Of a stretch of DNA of 64,000 nucleotides, positions 1-10,267 are shown piece after piece. The notes under the pieces were generated by a model. The model saw only the letters and a list, made by a program, of their open reading frames with translations, made no database searches and was not told the DNA's origin. This DNA comes from Phoma sp. XZ068 (taxonomy: Eukaryota > Ascomycota > Dothideomycetes > Pleosporales > Didymellaceae). A program made the translations under genes and the position numbers. Positions within the stretch are counted from its first letter, which is position 1. Every line of letters begins with the position of its first letter. The stretch covers positions 558,001 to 622,000 of the forward strand of contig RBKR01000003.1 of NCBI GenBank assembly GCA_004835665.1. Direction: 5' to 3'.

Positions 1-2179
1 GCTTTGGCCGCTCCTTTTCTTTTTCTATTTTGCCCTTCTTTGCGGACCGAAGCCAGCTGCCCTCTTCATTCGCAGAGTCCTTGCGTGACTTCGAAGTACT
101 GCGACGTCCTGGTGGGCTGAGAACGCCTTCTGCGGGTTTCACTGTACGCGAACTGCGCCTTGATGCGAGAGTAGGCAAGAACGATCTCTTGGTGTCATCA
201 TCGCTTTCCGACGGCGTTCGTAAGGCTTTCTTGGGTGGCGATCCACTGCGCATGGTATTTGGCATTGCTGAGGGTAACAATCTGGGTCGAGTCTTGTCGT
301 TGACAAGCTCAGCGGTGACATTTGTTGTATTACCCATAGGGATAGGGTGCTTCGAACGGTTTGACAGATCGAGACTGCTGCTACTGTGCATCGGTTCCGG
401 ACTTCGAGTCAGCTCTGAACTGCTACCAGCTCCTCGCAGGATCACGGGCGTGAGTCTATTCAACAGGAAATCATCCATCTCGCCACTTGTTGTACTCGTC
501 ATGCTACTCTTGCGAGTCGATGGAGTCTGGGCTAGGCTCTCAGATGTTGTGCCTGCGCTGGCCGATCGACCAATGCTTGCGCCTATCGAACTGCTACTCC
601 TGCCCCTGGAGGCATGCTTCCCGTAGCCCTCATGACCGGTTCCTGCCACTGGTCCTTTCCGTATAAGCTTGCTCTGTGATTTGGTAGGGTGTGGAGCTGG
701 CTCAGTCTTCGTGCGTCGAGAGAAGAAGCCGAAACGTTTGCTGGGGCTAGGAGCTGGGACTGGTGCAGGTAATGTACTAGAGCGTCGCGTATCGCGCTCT
801 TTCTGATTGTCAAGCGTCGTTCCGAGTCTCAGTGCGCTAGATGTGGAAGGGATACTTGAAGCGGGAACTGGTGATGGGTTACGCGAAGTAGCTTTGACAG
901 GAACGGCCATACGAGACCTTGAGGCAGAAAGTGCTACAAATTTCGAATCCGTGGAGCTTGTGCGCCTATGGTGACTGGGAAAACTAGCCATATTGCTCTG
1001 GATGATTGGTGATGGGTCTCGTAGCCCATGGATCTCGGGTGTTCCATCTCTGCTTGGCCTTGAAGGGCGTCGGGAGCTTGGTGGCGATATAGGAGAAGGA
1101 TCAACCAAGTGAGCAAGCTCCGGCACCGGCTGCACTCGGGGCTTTGGCTGTACTGTTGGCTTCGGCTTTGGTATTGGTGGACTTTGCGGTACTGTAGGCA
1201 ATTGCTTTTTTGCCAAATCAGCCTTGCCCGTATCAGCTACAACGGTCGATGCTGACGAGGACGATGTTGACGACTCGCGAACAGTTGACAGGCCATGGGC
1301 CGTACGAATGCTAGGTTCTTCAGGTGCCCTGTGTCGACTTACAGGCGGACGACTCTCTAGTGGGCTCACTTGTCTGACTCTGTATGAAGATTTCGAAAGA
1401 GCGGTCGCGGGCGAGTACGAAGTCATGGAAGTCGCAGCCGAAGAAACACTGAAAGCACCTGGAGAATCTGCATTACGCGTTGATGGGGTTCCAGAGAGGG
1501 CGTAATGAGGCGTGGGAATTGGGTAAACATCCAAAGGACCCATATCTGCGTAGAGGCCATTTGGCGGAGACTCGAGCTCCGGCTCCGAACGGGCTAAAAT
1601 CGTGGAGGAGGGCGGAAGAGAAATTCCAAATACAGACTCTGCAAAGGGATCCTTGAAGCCCCCCGGGTTTCCCTCGGCCTTTTGGATGCCTTCTTGGGAG
1701 GACATTGAGTCGTCTCGATTCCGTAGAGCGTGTCGACTGCCTGCAACCCCAACGCTGGGTTGTTTCCTTCTCAAAACATTCGAACGAGGGCTTTCGATGG
1801 TTGATGCGGATGAACCTGAGACAAGGGAAGGTGTTCTGGTATTTACAGGTACTTCGAGTTTCGGAAGGCGAGACGAGGAGCTGGTCGACCTTGGCTTGTA
1901 CAATGTGTAGCTTGAAGGTTGAATGGTGGAAGGTGCAGCAGGGTTTGTTACTTGTCGTGAGCTGACCTTCCGTTTAGACTCTTTCTGATTTGATGAAACC
2001 CTTTCTGACTGTGCTGGCTCATCGCGCGAAGGCCTCCTCTTCTGCAGCTTGGACTGGCTGCTGGTAGGTAGCTGAGATGGGATGGTAGTAGGTGTGATAG
2101 ATCGTTTCGGTAACCGTGTGGTGGGAGTGCCATCCTCTATTCTCCTTGGAGGACCATACTGTGACTTATAGGAAGCCAT
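1..2179 (-). CDS. Partial Ser/Pro-rich low-complexity protein, C-terminus beyond window
   Basis: The minus-strand frame starting at the ATG at 2179 stays open to position 1, giving at least 726 codons with no stop, so the 3' end lies outside the window. The ATG has a purine at -3. The product is almost entirely Ser/Pro/Thr/Arg-rich and probably disordered, with many SP/TP and RxxS sites. Two more ordered islands stand out: a basic-aromatic patch KRFGFFSRR near residue 490, and GTGHEGYGKHASRGR near residue 515. From memory, a similar HEGYG-type motif recurs in uncharacterised Pezizomycotina proteins that databases often label as proteophosphoglycan-like; this was not searched. No catalytic domain or membrane segment is visible. 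Function is unknown; a scaffold or cell-polarity role would be a guess. The open frame itself is certain. Confidence 0.8.
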   Translation of the reverse strand, partial: MASYKSQYGPPRRIEDGTPTTRLPKRSITPTTIPSQLPTSSQSKLQKRRPSRDEPAQSERVSSNQKESKRKVSSRQVTNPAAPSTIQPSSYTLYKPRSTSSSSRLPKLEVPVNTRTPSLVSGSSASTIESPRSNVLRRKQPSVGVAGSRHALRNRDDSMSSQEGIQKAEGNPGGFKDPFAESVFGISLPPSSTILARSEPELESPPNGLYADMGPLDVYPIPTPHYALSGTPSTRNADSPGAFSVSSAATSMTSYSPATALSKSSYRVRQVSPLESRPPVSRHRAPEEPSIRTAHGLSTVRESSTSSSSASTVVADTGKADLAKKQLPTVPQSPPIPKPKPTVQPKPRVQPVPELAHLVDPSPISPPSSRRPSRPSRDGTPEIHGLRDPSPIIQSNMASFPSHHRRTSSTDSKFVALSASRSRMAVPVKATSRNPSPVPASSIPSTSSALRLGTTLDNQKERDTRRSSTLPAPVPAPSPSKRFGFFSRRTKTEPAPHPTKSQSKLIRKGPVAGTGHEGYGKHASRGRSSSSIGASIGRSASAGTTSESLAQTPSTRKSSMTSTTSGEMDDFLLNRLTPVILRGAGSSSELTRSPEPMHSSSSLDLSNRSKHPIPMGNTTNVTAELVNDKTRPRLLPSAMPNTMRSGSPPKKALRTPSESDDDTKRSFLPTLASRRSSRTVKPAEGVLSPPGRRSTSKSRKDSANEEGSWLRSAKKGKIEKEKERPK

Positions 2180-5100
2180 GTCGGGTAAAGTTGTGTGACC
2201 CGACTACGAGTATTGCGGAACCTTGTGTGCAGTGAGTACCTCATGAAGGCATGTGCTTGTCAGGCTGTGAAACTCTTGGAAGAAGGGTCCAAAGACGCAG
2301 GGGTGTCGGAGGTTTCGAGTTGCTGGAACGATCGATTTCTCGGGACCGTCAGCAGTAACCAGCTCAGATTTGTCCTGTCAGGCGATTTGGGGAGCGGCTG
2401 ACAACGGGTAGACTACACTGCCGGGACGGAAGTGGCAAACTTGATATGGTCCGCGGTCGTCAGATTGGAAGTTAAACAATATAAGTCATCCAGCAAGAAT
2501 GTACAACGCAGCGGCCACTTGATCCAAGTAAGTTTGGGTGGATTCCTACTGCTCTTCGGCGCCACCGAAGGTGTGGCGTTGCTTCGGCAAAGCCCGACCA
2601 AGATGGGGCTGTGCAAGGATGCCGTGGTTTTGAGCGATAATCGACAGCGAAGCGTTACGAGCAGCGACGAGGATAGGGAGTGATAATATACCCGTACCCT
2701 GGCACGGGCTCACGCGTCCCGTTACGTCCCTCAGGGTCTGCCGTCCAAATGTGGGGATCAATTCACTGTCGCCGCAGTGGGGCGGGTTCGCGAGTCGGTC
2801 GTCTTCTAACGTTAAGGGCCAGTCTGGCTGCTTATCCAAGGAATCTCAGGTTTATACGAAGAAGGGATCAGTAAATAGTAAGCCCGTCTGGAAGGATTCG
2901 TTGGGTCTCAGCCTTTTCGAGGATTCTGCGGGGTGAGCAGGGCGTCGATAAGTATCCTGTCGCGACAAGCGCACTCGCAAGACACCTCCATCGCCGGCAT
3001 AATAGCTCATGCCCTCACACACTTGGGCTGACCCCGGCCCGGAAAGCTTTCTTGGTTCAATTGCGGGCGCTTGCGCTTGAGGAGCGGGTGGAGGCTCCAG
3101 GACAAAGCGCAGCCAGTCGACCGTTCGGAGCTTGATGGTGGGCGACGATTCGCAGCAAGTCCTTGCCCGGCGGCAGTAAGTGCGACACCCAATTGGCTAC
3201 TCGGCTCCCCCTACCCTTCGTTTATTAACCATCAATGCCGTTGCAAAGCCTTCAAGAGGTGGGTTGAAGCCTCCCGCTCTATGAGCTCATTTTCTCAAGC
3301 TACTTCACAAGAGGCGGTCGTAGTCAAGAGCTGAGGTAAGAAACCTGGCGAGAGACACACTCAAGTGGGGTTATCTACTAAAGCAAACCTCGTTTCCTAC
3401 CCAGGTTACAGCACATGCTCAGCTCACAATGCACTTTGGACTCATTGGACGACGTGCGACGATCAGATCGCTTGCCTAAATGCATCTTAGGGCAGGAGGA
3501 ATGTACACCATAAACGGAGCGGTGCAGCCCTCTCGAACGGTCGATAATCGGACCCGTTGAGAGCCACACACCTACCTGGTCTCCGAGAAAACCTGATGGC
3601 AGGGTCAAGTCTAACGGCTCAATCAAGCTGCGTAGCGTGAGAGGCGGCTTGCTTTTCTCGTGCAGAAGAGTCATAGACATTGTATGGAGCCTGTGGACCG
3701 AAAATGACGCCTTTGCATAATGCCGATTGCTATTCTCGTAACCGTTGCGACGCATTACTACAACCTGCAGGACTGGTATGTATTCGCCATATTTGCTGTA
3801 TGTCGAGTCGGAGCGACCGTCAATGGCAGCTGAAGTGTGGCTAGGTGCAGATGTTAAAACATACTAGCTGCAGGAGAACGAGGCTGAGCACCTGATCTAC
3901 GCTCGCCACACTGACAACACATCAACGGCGTCGCAAGGCAACAAGCAAACTATTCTGAACATTGTCTTTTCGTAAAAGATGGCAGGAGACGGTCCTTCTT
4001 GCTTTGGCTCAACAGTTTCAGTAGTCTATCGGGGGGAGACGGCGATTCTTACGAGTGTGTCCCACTACCCAGGTTGAGCACAAGCCACCGAGTCTCTCTG
4101 CCCCGGTTCTGCATGGTCATTCGCCCTCACCAGTGTGCCGTTTCCACTACCTCCCGCATACCATTTTAGTCACGGGACCACACTTTACCACTTCAAGGCA
4201 GTATGAATCAAGTACTCTGCCAATGAGCTGAGAGAACTAACCTGTCCTGCGATCACTGGCTGGGATTAGGCATGGGGTCGAAAAAGGCTTGCATGGAACT
4301 CGAAAATCCTCCTTCTCTGTGCAGTTGTGAACTGATGTCGGTACGACACTTTGCTTGAACGGACAGTCGACAAGAAGAAGCCGCAGGTACAGCAGGACGT
4401 ATGTATGTGAATACCTTGCGTAGATTTCGTGTATGCGTACGGTCGTGTGTACACCAAGTCGAAGCAACAAGCGTGTGATATGGGTACACAAGCGCCTATT
4501 TGCACGATTGTGGAGACTGCCGGTGTTCATCTGGCAAGGTGCTGCAATCTTGTCCTGCGTATCGCGACTTTGTTGTGGAGTGTCGTCTCTGCGTCCATGC
4601 CTCCAGCCTGGCCAAGCAGATTCCTCTGATAACCGCGAGGCAGCGAATACACAATGAGAGTGTGTAAATTATGGTCTCGTGAACCGCGATAAGGACATGC
4701 CCTAGCGTGGCCGCTCAAAGTTTGGTTGTCACCGTTTGGTACGGAGAGGGAGGACGGCACGGCGCGTGGAAAGTGTCTGCGAATCAAATGTGTTTGTTGC
4801 TAGGGAGCTTTGTGCCCACTGCGGACCTGGCCGCAAACGACCCAAACCTTGAGCACCTCGCTTCGACTTGAAGGATTCAATCCTGTCGTTAAGCGGAGAT
4901 CAACATCAAGGCTGGGGACGCGTGAAAGGTCAATACTGGATTGGACTCCGCAAGTGAGTGGAGCTTTACCTTATCAAAACTATACAGTATATTACGACTA
5001 GCTCCAAGACAGACTGATGACTGCTAACACCTAACCAATTCGATTCTCTGGTCCCAAGGACGGAAGTCGCGAGGAATAATTATACTACAGGTGGGATTGT

Positions 5101-6104
5101 TGCCTCAATTCTCGCGCAGAGAAAAGATATTACGGCTCATCCGTATCTGAAGAACCGTGAGTTCAAGTACACCCGCTCATAGGATGAAGTATGGCAGGAA
5201 CTACGGATTGTAATAACAAAGGGGGACACTCCGCTCCTGTGCAGGACTGATCACGTGATGTGAACATCTCCTTCGTCTATGTCCTATTCAGCAGTACTGA
5301 GCAAGGTAATTGCATTAACACACACTTATATAGGTGTGAAAATGCGTGTATCGATAAGTTTGCTGCCTAATACTTATGCTGTAAGAGCACTGCTCTTCAG
5401 TCATTGTATCCAATGATATTCATATAAGCTTGTTACGGTTCCTTGCGGTCCAGCCTCACAGTGACCAGTTTTGGTGCGTCATAATTAGATTAGGGGGAGC
5501 GATAACTCTCGCATACTTGAGTATTCGTGGGCTTTGCCGGGAAGCCCCGTATCCTTTTTTAATTCTCCAACTGTAGTAATTTAGGTTCCGTGAGAGAATC
5601 AAGCTCAGAAACCTGTGGTTAGATTGAAATCCACAACATTGATGTATGTCGAATTGGGAAAGATATGCACAAAGCGAGACCGACACGCAAGGAGACCCAG
5701 GATCACTCTCCCACAGCAAAAGTCCTCAGGGAGCCACTCAGTCTTGTGCTTCTGATACATCCGTTGCGATGAGAGCAACTTATGCCGAACACATCTCGTT
5801 CCTATGCTCTCTTGTTGTCTATAGACCATACAGAGCAGTTTGCATAAACTACGACTTCAACAGATGGGTATCTTGCAACATACATTGATTGGTAGCATTT
5901 ACAGGTATTAAATGTCTACTTAATAGTTATTAGTGGGCGTTGCAGATGTTAGTACCTCTTAAAAAGTCTCTGCAGCAATGCAGTGAGGCTTTACAACGCA
6001 ACATTTGTATGATTTATTTTGTAAATCTGCCAGGGTTCTTGCAGCACTCTCCGATTCCTCGTCATTTCATATTATCAAAAGTATGCATCACCGCGGGGCT
6101 GCGT
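2180..6104. other. Gene-poor spacer, 3.9 kb
   Basis: Only short, overlapping frames with random-looking translations occur on both strands, the longest being 125 aa at 3378-3755 on minus. I see no splice-linked coding pattern, tRNA or transposon domain. The right half (about 5000-6000) is more AT-rich. The left end must hold the promoter of the truncated Ser/Pro-rich gene. Confidence 0.5.
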
Positions 6105-6599
6105 CTATGCAACAGCAGAGGTGACAGGGATGGTACCCTCGCCGGAATAATGAAATCCGGTGCCGCTGTCGGAGCGTGTGAAGTTGACAACAGCCGAGCC
6201 CTTGACGGTAGTCGGCTGGCCATTCAGTGTGACAACCTGCGACAAGGTCACGACCTCAGATGCTAGCGGTTGATTAGCCCACTTGTTCTTAAGCTCATTG
6301 CTGCAACGGATATACTGACTGCCAGCGGGAAAATCATAAGTGAATGAGTCGTCGGTGCACGAGGCAGTCGGGCTAGCAGTGCCGTCTGGGTTGAAAGTGT
6401 AGCCAGAGTTGCAGGAAACCACAATGGGCGCGGCGAGCTCCGAGTTGGTGTAGGTTGCAGAGACAGAGATCGTAGTCATGCCCTGAGCATATCCGTTCGT
6501 GCCGCGGAAGGCCCAGGAGCCGTAGTCGGCACGAGGCGTGATGGCCGCGGCTGAGGCAACGGTGGCGAGGGAAAGAAGAGAGGCGACAGTGTAATGCAT
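6105..6599 (-). CDS. Small secreted protein, effector-like (164 aa)
   Basis: Single exon. The in-frame ATG at 6626 would place nine extra residues before the signal peptide. The ATG at 6599 is preferred because it has A at -3 and directly begins a classical signal sequence (Met-His, a hydrophobic run to about residue 19, then a possible Pro-Arg processing site near residues 22-23). The mature part is about 140 residues, rich in Ser/Thr/Gly/Val as in a beta-sandwich. It has three cysteines, in the contexts VVSCNSG, TASCTDD and YIRCSNE. No catalytic motif is seen. The pattern resembles small secreted proteins of Dothideomycetes such as the Alt a 1-like/elicitor group, but I cannot assign a family. 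Its isolated position between long spacers is typical of secreted effector candidates. A TATA-like box lies about 145 bp upstream. Confidence 0.75.
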   Translation of the reverse strand: MHYTVASLLSLATVASAAAITPRADYGSWAFRGTNGYAQGMTTISVSATYTNSELAAPIVVSCNSGYTFNPDGTASPTASCTDDSFTYDFPAGSQYIRCSNELKNKWANQPLASEVVTLSQVVTLNGQPTTVKGSAVVNFTRSDSGTGFHYSGEGTIPVTSAVA

Positions 6600-8264
6600 T
6601 CTGACTACAATTATGACCTTATACACCTACGTGTAAAGTAAACAAGGATGATGAGAGGGGATGAGAGCGAGTGATCTGATAATTAGGTATGGTAGTGACT
6701 GGCAAGAGTGAAGAACACTCAGAATCAGGGCCAACCTTGCCTTATAAAATATACGCTCGGGTGCCCGAATGATACTACTTGGGGTTCGGTCCGGGTCGGT
6801 CCACGCAATGGTTGCATCGGGGCGATGATTCCCGGTAACATGCACACCGCTGTTACATCCTTTTCGGATACGATTCATACTCATTCGGTATTGTTTCTCT
6901 ATGCACATGCTACATCAAACCCATTGCGTGATGCTCTAAAGATAGTGCAACTCCACATATAAAAGCAGGAGAGTTGATAGCTGCTAAGCTAAATGGAGCT
7001 AGTGTTTATTGTTTAATTAACAGTGAGCCACTGTGTTTCAGGATTTAACGGTGATTTTGGGGTAGTGCTACCTGTGTTAGTCGTCTACCGGTACTAGAGA
7101 CCGGGGGTGTTGCTGCAATGAGAGGATTGTTATGTGTTGTGACGACTGGATCACGATCCGAGTGAATCCCACGTTGTTAGCGCGAAGGCTCGCCACAGAA
7201 CAGGATGATGCACCGGGCCGACTCGAACAAAGTAAGTGATGTATAACTTAGACATACATTTGCTTCAGGTGCCTAATTCTTGCGGTACGTTCTCTGAGGA
7301 TGAAGACTGTGTGTTGTTGAGCTGTGAGGACTCGCCAACGCAATACATATGTATATTATGACGAGCACGTATATTCTGGCTTCCACAAGACAGATCGAGT
7401 CTGCTAAATAATAAAACGGTCGTTGCAGTAGCTTATGTGCTTGGAGAGTTGTTCGAGCTGATGAATCGCGACTTGGACCAGCCAAAATGTGCCTCAATGG
7501 TTCACCGCGATGCAACACAACTTCTCAAGACCGCCCAGAATCTACAAATACCCATGCATTACCTCCGTTGTTAGGGCCTGCCTTGTTAGGTCGTACTTTG
7601 GCATACTTCCTTTAACAGTTCGTGCTCGCGCGTTCATCGTGTTGGCCCATCTGTAACTGCAAATATATTATTGAAGCATCCATAAAATTGCAACAACTGA
7701 GAAGTACAGCCGTCGGGCCATCAACGTCGTATCCCACCTGATACACGCAGACGGCCACAATGGTGCTTTGCCCGGGACTGTGAACTGAAATGGACAAACA
7801 ACTGATAGAGGGCTTGTGCAGGGACTCTCATAGTCTCATAGGTATAAAATCGGAATCCGGTAAGAGCAGAGTATGCTGAAATGATAAGATTGTTATTGTA
7901 GAACGTTCAAAGAAGCCAAGCGGACGACGAACAATAAGCTGGGATACGAGCTTGTGTCCGTAAAGGGTAAGCGCCGCCAAGCATTCGACCGGGAGCTCGT
8001 GGGTAGCTCTTACCTCAGCTCCAGCCTCACCCTTTCAACAACCCATTGTCGCTGTCGCGTCTTTCCTATCCTTTGTTCAGCCAGCACCACGTCCTGGGCC
8101 CATATATTTCCTTCCTTCGCCCCTCCTTTCTTGCGACTGACTTTCGTCAAACCTCCCTATCTCCCCTTCGAGCTTCGCGCCTGCGCTTTTACCATTGCGC
8201 GTCAATAGGGGTCGCGTCGCACAGCCCTGTTATCGCGCTCCATCACCGTTAAAACGCGCCCAAG
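6600..8264. other. Spacer, 1.7 kb, two divergent promoters
   Basis: No supportable gene. The left part carries the promoter of the minus-strand secreted-protein gene. The right 250 bases are pyrimidine-rich (long C/T runs at about 8010-8170), as is common in leaders of well-expressed fungal genes, and lead into the SAP-domain gene at 8265. Confidence 0.5.
6743..6753 (-). promoter_or_regulatory. TATA-like box upstream of the secreted-protein gene
   Basis: On the minus strand this reads TATATTTTATA, about 145 bp upstream of the preferred start at 6599, which leaves room for a short 5' leader. Assigned by sequence and position only. Confidence 0.4.
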
Positions 8265-9098
8265 ATGCCCGAATACGCGAAGATGAAGAACGCCGAGCTT
8301 GAGGCACTCCTCAAGGAACGCGGTCTCCCACACGGTGGCAAGAAGGCGGACATGGTCGATCGTCTCACCAAGGACGACGAGAAAGCCGGCTCTAGCGCTG
8401 CTCCCGCTGACCCGAAGCCTGCAGTCAACGCTGAAGACGAGATTGACTGGGATGACGATGAGCCTGCAAAGGCTGCGCCTGCAGCAACTGAGGAAGTCAC
8501 AACAAACAAAGAGACAGTCAAGAAGGCTGGCGGAGAGGGCCAGCCAGCAAACCCTCAAGCTGTTCCCAACCAAGTAGCTGATATCGATCCCGCGAAGACC
8601 GACGATCTCTCCGTCCAGCCGCCAGAGGGCGCGGAAGCCGCGGCCGAGGAGAACAAGGAGCCAGCTCCTAGCTACGCGCAAGGCCTCGCAGCCACCAGCA
8701 TCGACGAAGAGATTGAGCGCCGCAAGAAGCGTGCTCTGAAGTTTGGCACCAACATTGAAGACGACGAAGGCCTGAAGAAGTTGGAGCGCATGAAAAAGTT
8801 TGGCGAGAAGGGGCAGGTTCAAGGTCTCGACGAGGCACTTCCCGAGCGCGAGAAGAAGCGTGGGCGGGAAGACAAGGATGACGCAGGCGCAAACAAGCGC
8901 CGCGATGGAGGCAGGCCTGGTCGCGGCGGTCGAGGAGGTGGCAGGCGCGACAATAGGAACGACAGGAATGAGCGTAGCCGCCGAGACAGCAGGAGTCCCC
9001 GCCGAGAACGCGCCCCACGAGCCGATACCGGCTACAGCGAGAGCGATAAGAAGGCTGCAGAGGCCAGGAGGGCCAGATTTGCGAAGCCTGCAGCTTAA
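8265..9098 (+). CDS. THO1: THO1-like SAP-domain RNA/DNA-binding protein (277 aa)
   Basis: Uninterrupted 277-aa frame; the ATG at 8265 has A at -3. Residues 4-38 form a SAP helix-extension-helix (MKNAELEALLKERGLPHGGK followed by a hydrophobic Met-Val-Asp-Arg-Leu helix). An acidic, Ala/Pro-rich linker follows. At about residues 145-165 comes the conserved segment SIDEEIERRKKRALKFG, typical of the Tho1/MOS11 C-terminal domain. The tail is RGG- and SR/RD-rich (about 215-277), fitting RNA binding. Yeast Tho1 and human SARNP/CIP29 bind RNA and DNA and act with the THO/TREX and UAP56/Sub2 mRNA-export machinery in the nucleus. Domain order and length agree with that family. An antisense open frame covers the gene but is a composition shadow. 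Confidence 0.9.
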   Translation: MPEYAKMKNAELEALLKERGLPHGGKKADMVDRLTKDDEKAGSSAAPADPKPAVNAEDEIDWDDDEPAKAAPAATEEVTTNKETVKKAGGEGQPANPQAVPNQVADIDPAKTDDLSVQPPEGAEAAAEENKEPAPSYAQGLAATSIDEEIERRKKRALKFGTNIEDDEGLKKLERMKKFGEKGQVQGLDEALPEREKKRGREDKDDAGANKRRDGGRPGRGGRGGGRRDNRNDRNERSRRDSRSPRRERAPRADTGYSESDKKAAEARRARFAKPAA

Positions 9099-10267
9099 GC
9101 AAGAGCTGCTCAAAAATACCTTTTCTCCTATCATTCTCCCGGGCTGACAGGCATCATGCCCGAGACCGAACGATTCTTGATCCGGCTCGGCAAGAGAGCA
9201 AAAGGCAGGACCATCGAAATTTTTGTAACACATTGCTTCAGGCGTCTTTCGATTATATTGGCCGATTACCGTTCCTTCGAAACTCTACCAATATATCTAT
9301 TAAGTCCCAGCCCTTGACACGCGCGGTTGCGGTGATACCTCCCCGGTTTCCCTTCTGCTCACTATCAAGCTCACTCGCACCCATCGAGCAATCGGCGAAT
9401 CCTGCTTGGGAGCTATCAGGTTCTCATGATTACATATTCGCATTGCAAAGGATGTCTCTCAGTGCTGGATAGACATGTGTGCTACGCATAGCTGGAGCGA
9501 GCACCACGCCAACTTCGAGCTCTCAAAGCCCGGCTCATGCTCTTTAGAGGGAGCTGACTTCAGTAACTAGAATCCCTACGTCGCTGACAAGTTGGGTATC
9601 AGCCAAACATGCTGCACTTTGGGCAACTTTCACCCAGCCCGGGGGCGTCCACTCAACACCCGGTATCTGCAATTGTATATTAAGCAATCGAATCCTCATG
9701 CTACAAAGCGTATGAGATTGCGCAACAATTGTATTCCGCACGACGAACATCAATTATGTAGAGTCTACACCGTAAATCAACCAAATTTCCGCAGCTGTGA
9801 GGCTCGACAACGTTGTAGAATGGTCGGGCCCCATACAATCAACCAGCCTTATGTTTCCCCTTTCATGCTTGAATATCATTCTGGGGAAGATCTAGCTAAC
9901 CCAATCGTTGCACCAGTGGAAGCTAATGCAAGACTCCACGATACCTGACCTCGGCTCGCGAATTATCCCCGCATTAACGGCAATAACGCTTAGGAATCAC
10001 GATCGCATCCCCAGATTTGTGACGAACATAGTCAACTAGAACAGTTTCCAATTGCATGTCTTGCATTCTTGTCCAGACTTTCTTGCTGACGATACTTTTG
10101 TTGTGATCGCCATCATCGCAGCCCAGTCCGCACAAGACTTAGCCTTTAGAGCCACCGGTGTTCGGAACCGGAACCGGAGTTGCTGAATACTTTTAAAGAG
10201 AAATCAAAAGCCACTCCGGCTTCCACAGCGATTGCGCAAACAGATTGTGCAGTTCGTATTAATCCAA
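9099..10267. other. Intergenic, 1.2 kb
   Basis: Nothing recognised. A 118-aa plus-strand frame at 9592-9948 has no family features and is treated as chance. Confidence 0.5.

Noticed and set aside
3378..3755. 125-aa minus-strand frame in the first spacer
   Set aside because: No domain, signal peptide or splice-linked neighbours; fits chance in 3.9 kb.
8202..9233. 343-aa minus-strand open frame over THO1
   Set aside because: It is the complement of a GC-biased real gene, with a Leu/Cys-rich translation and no domain.
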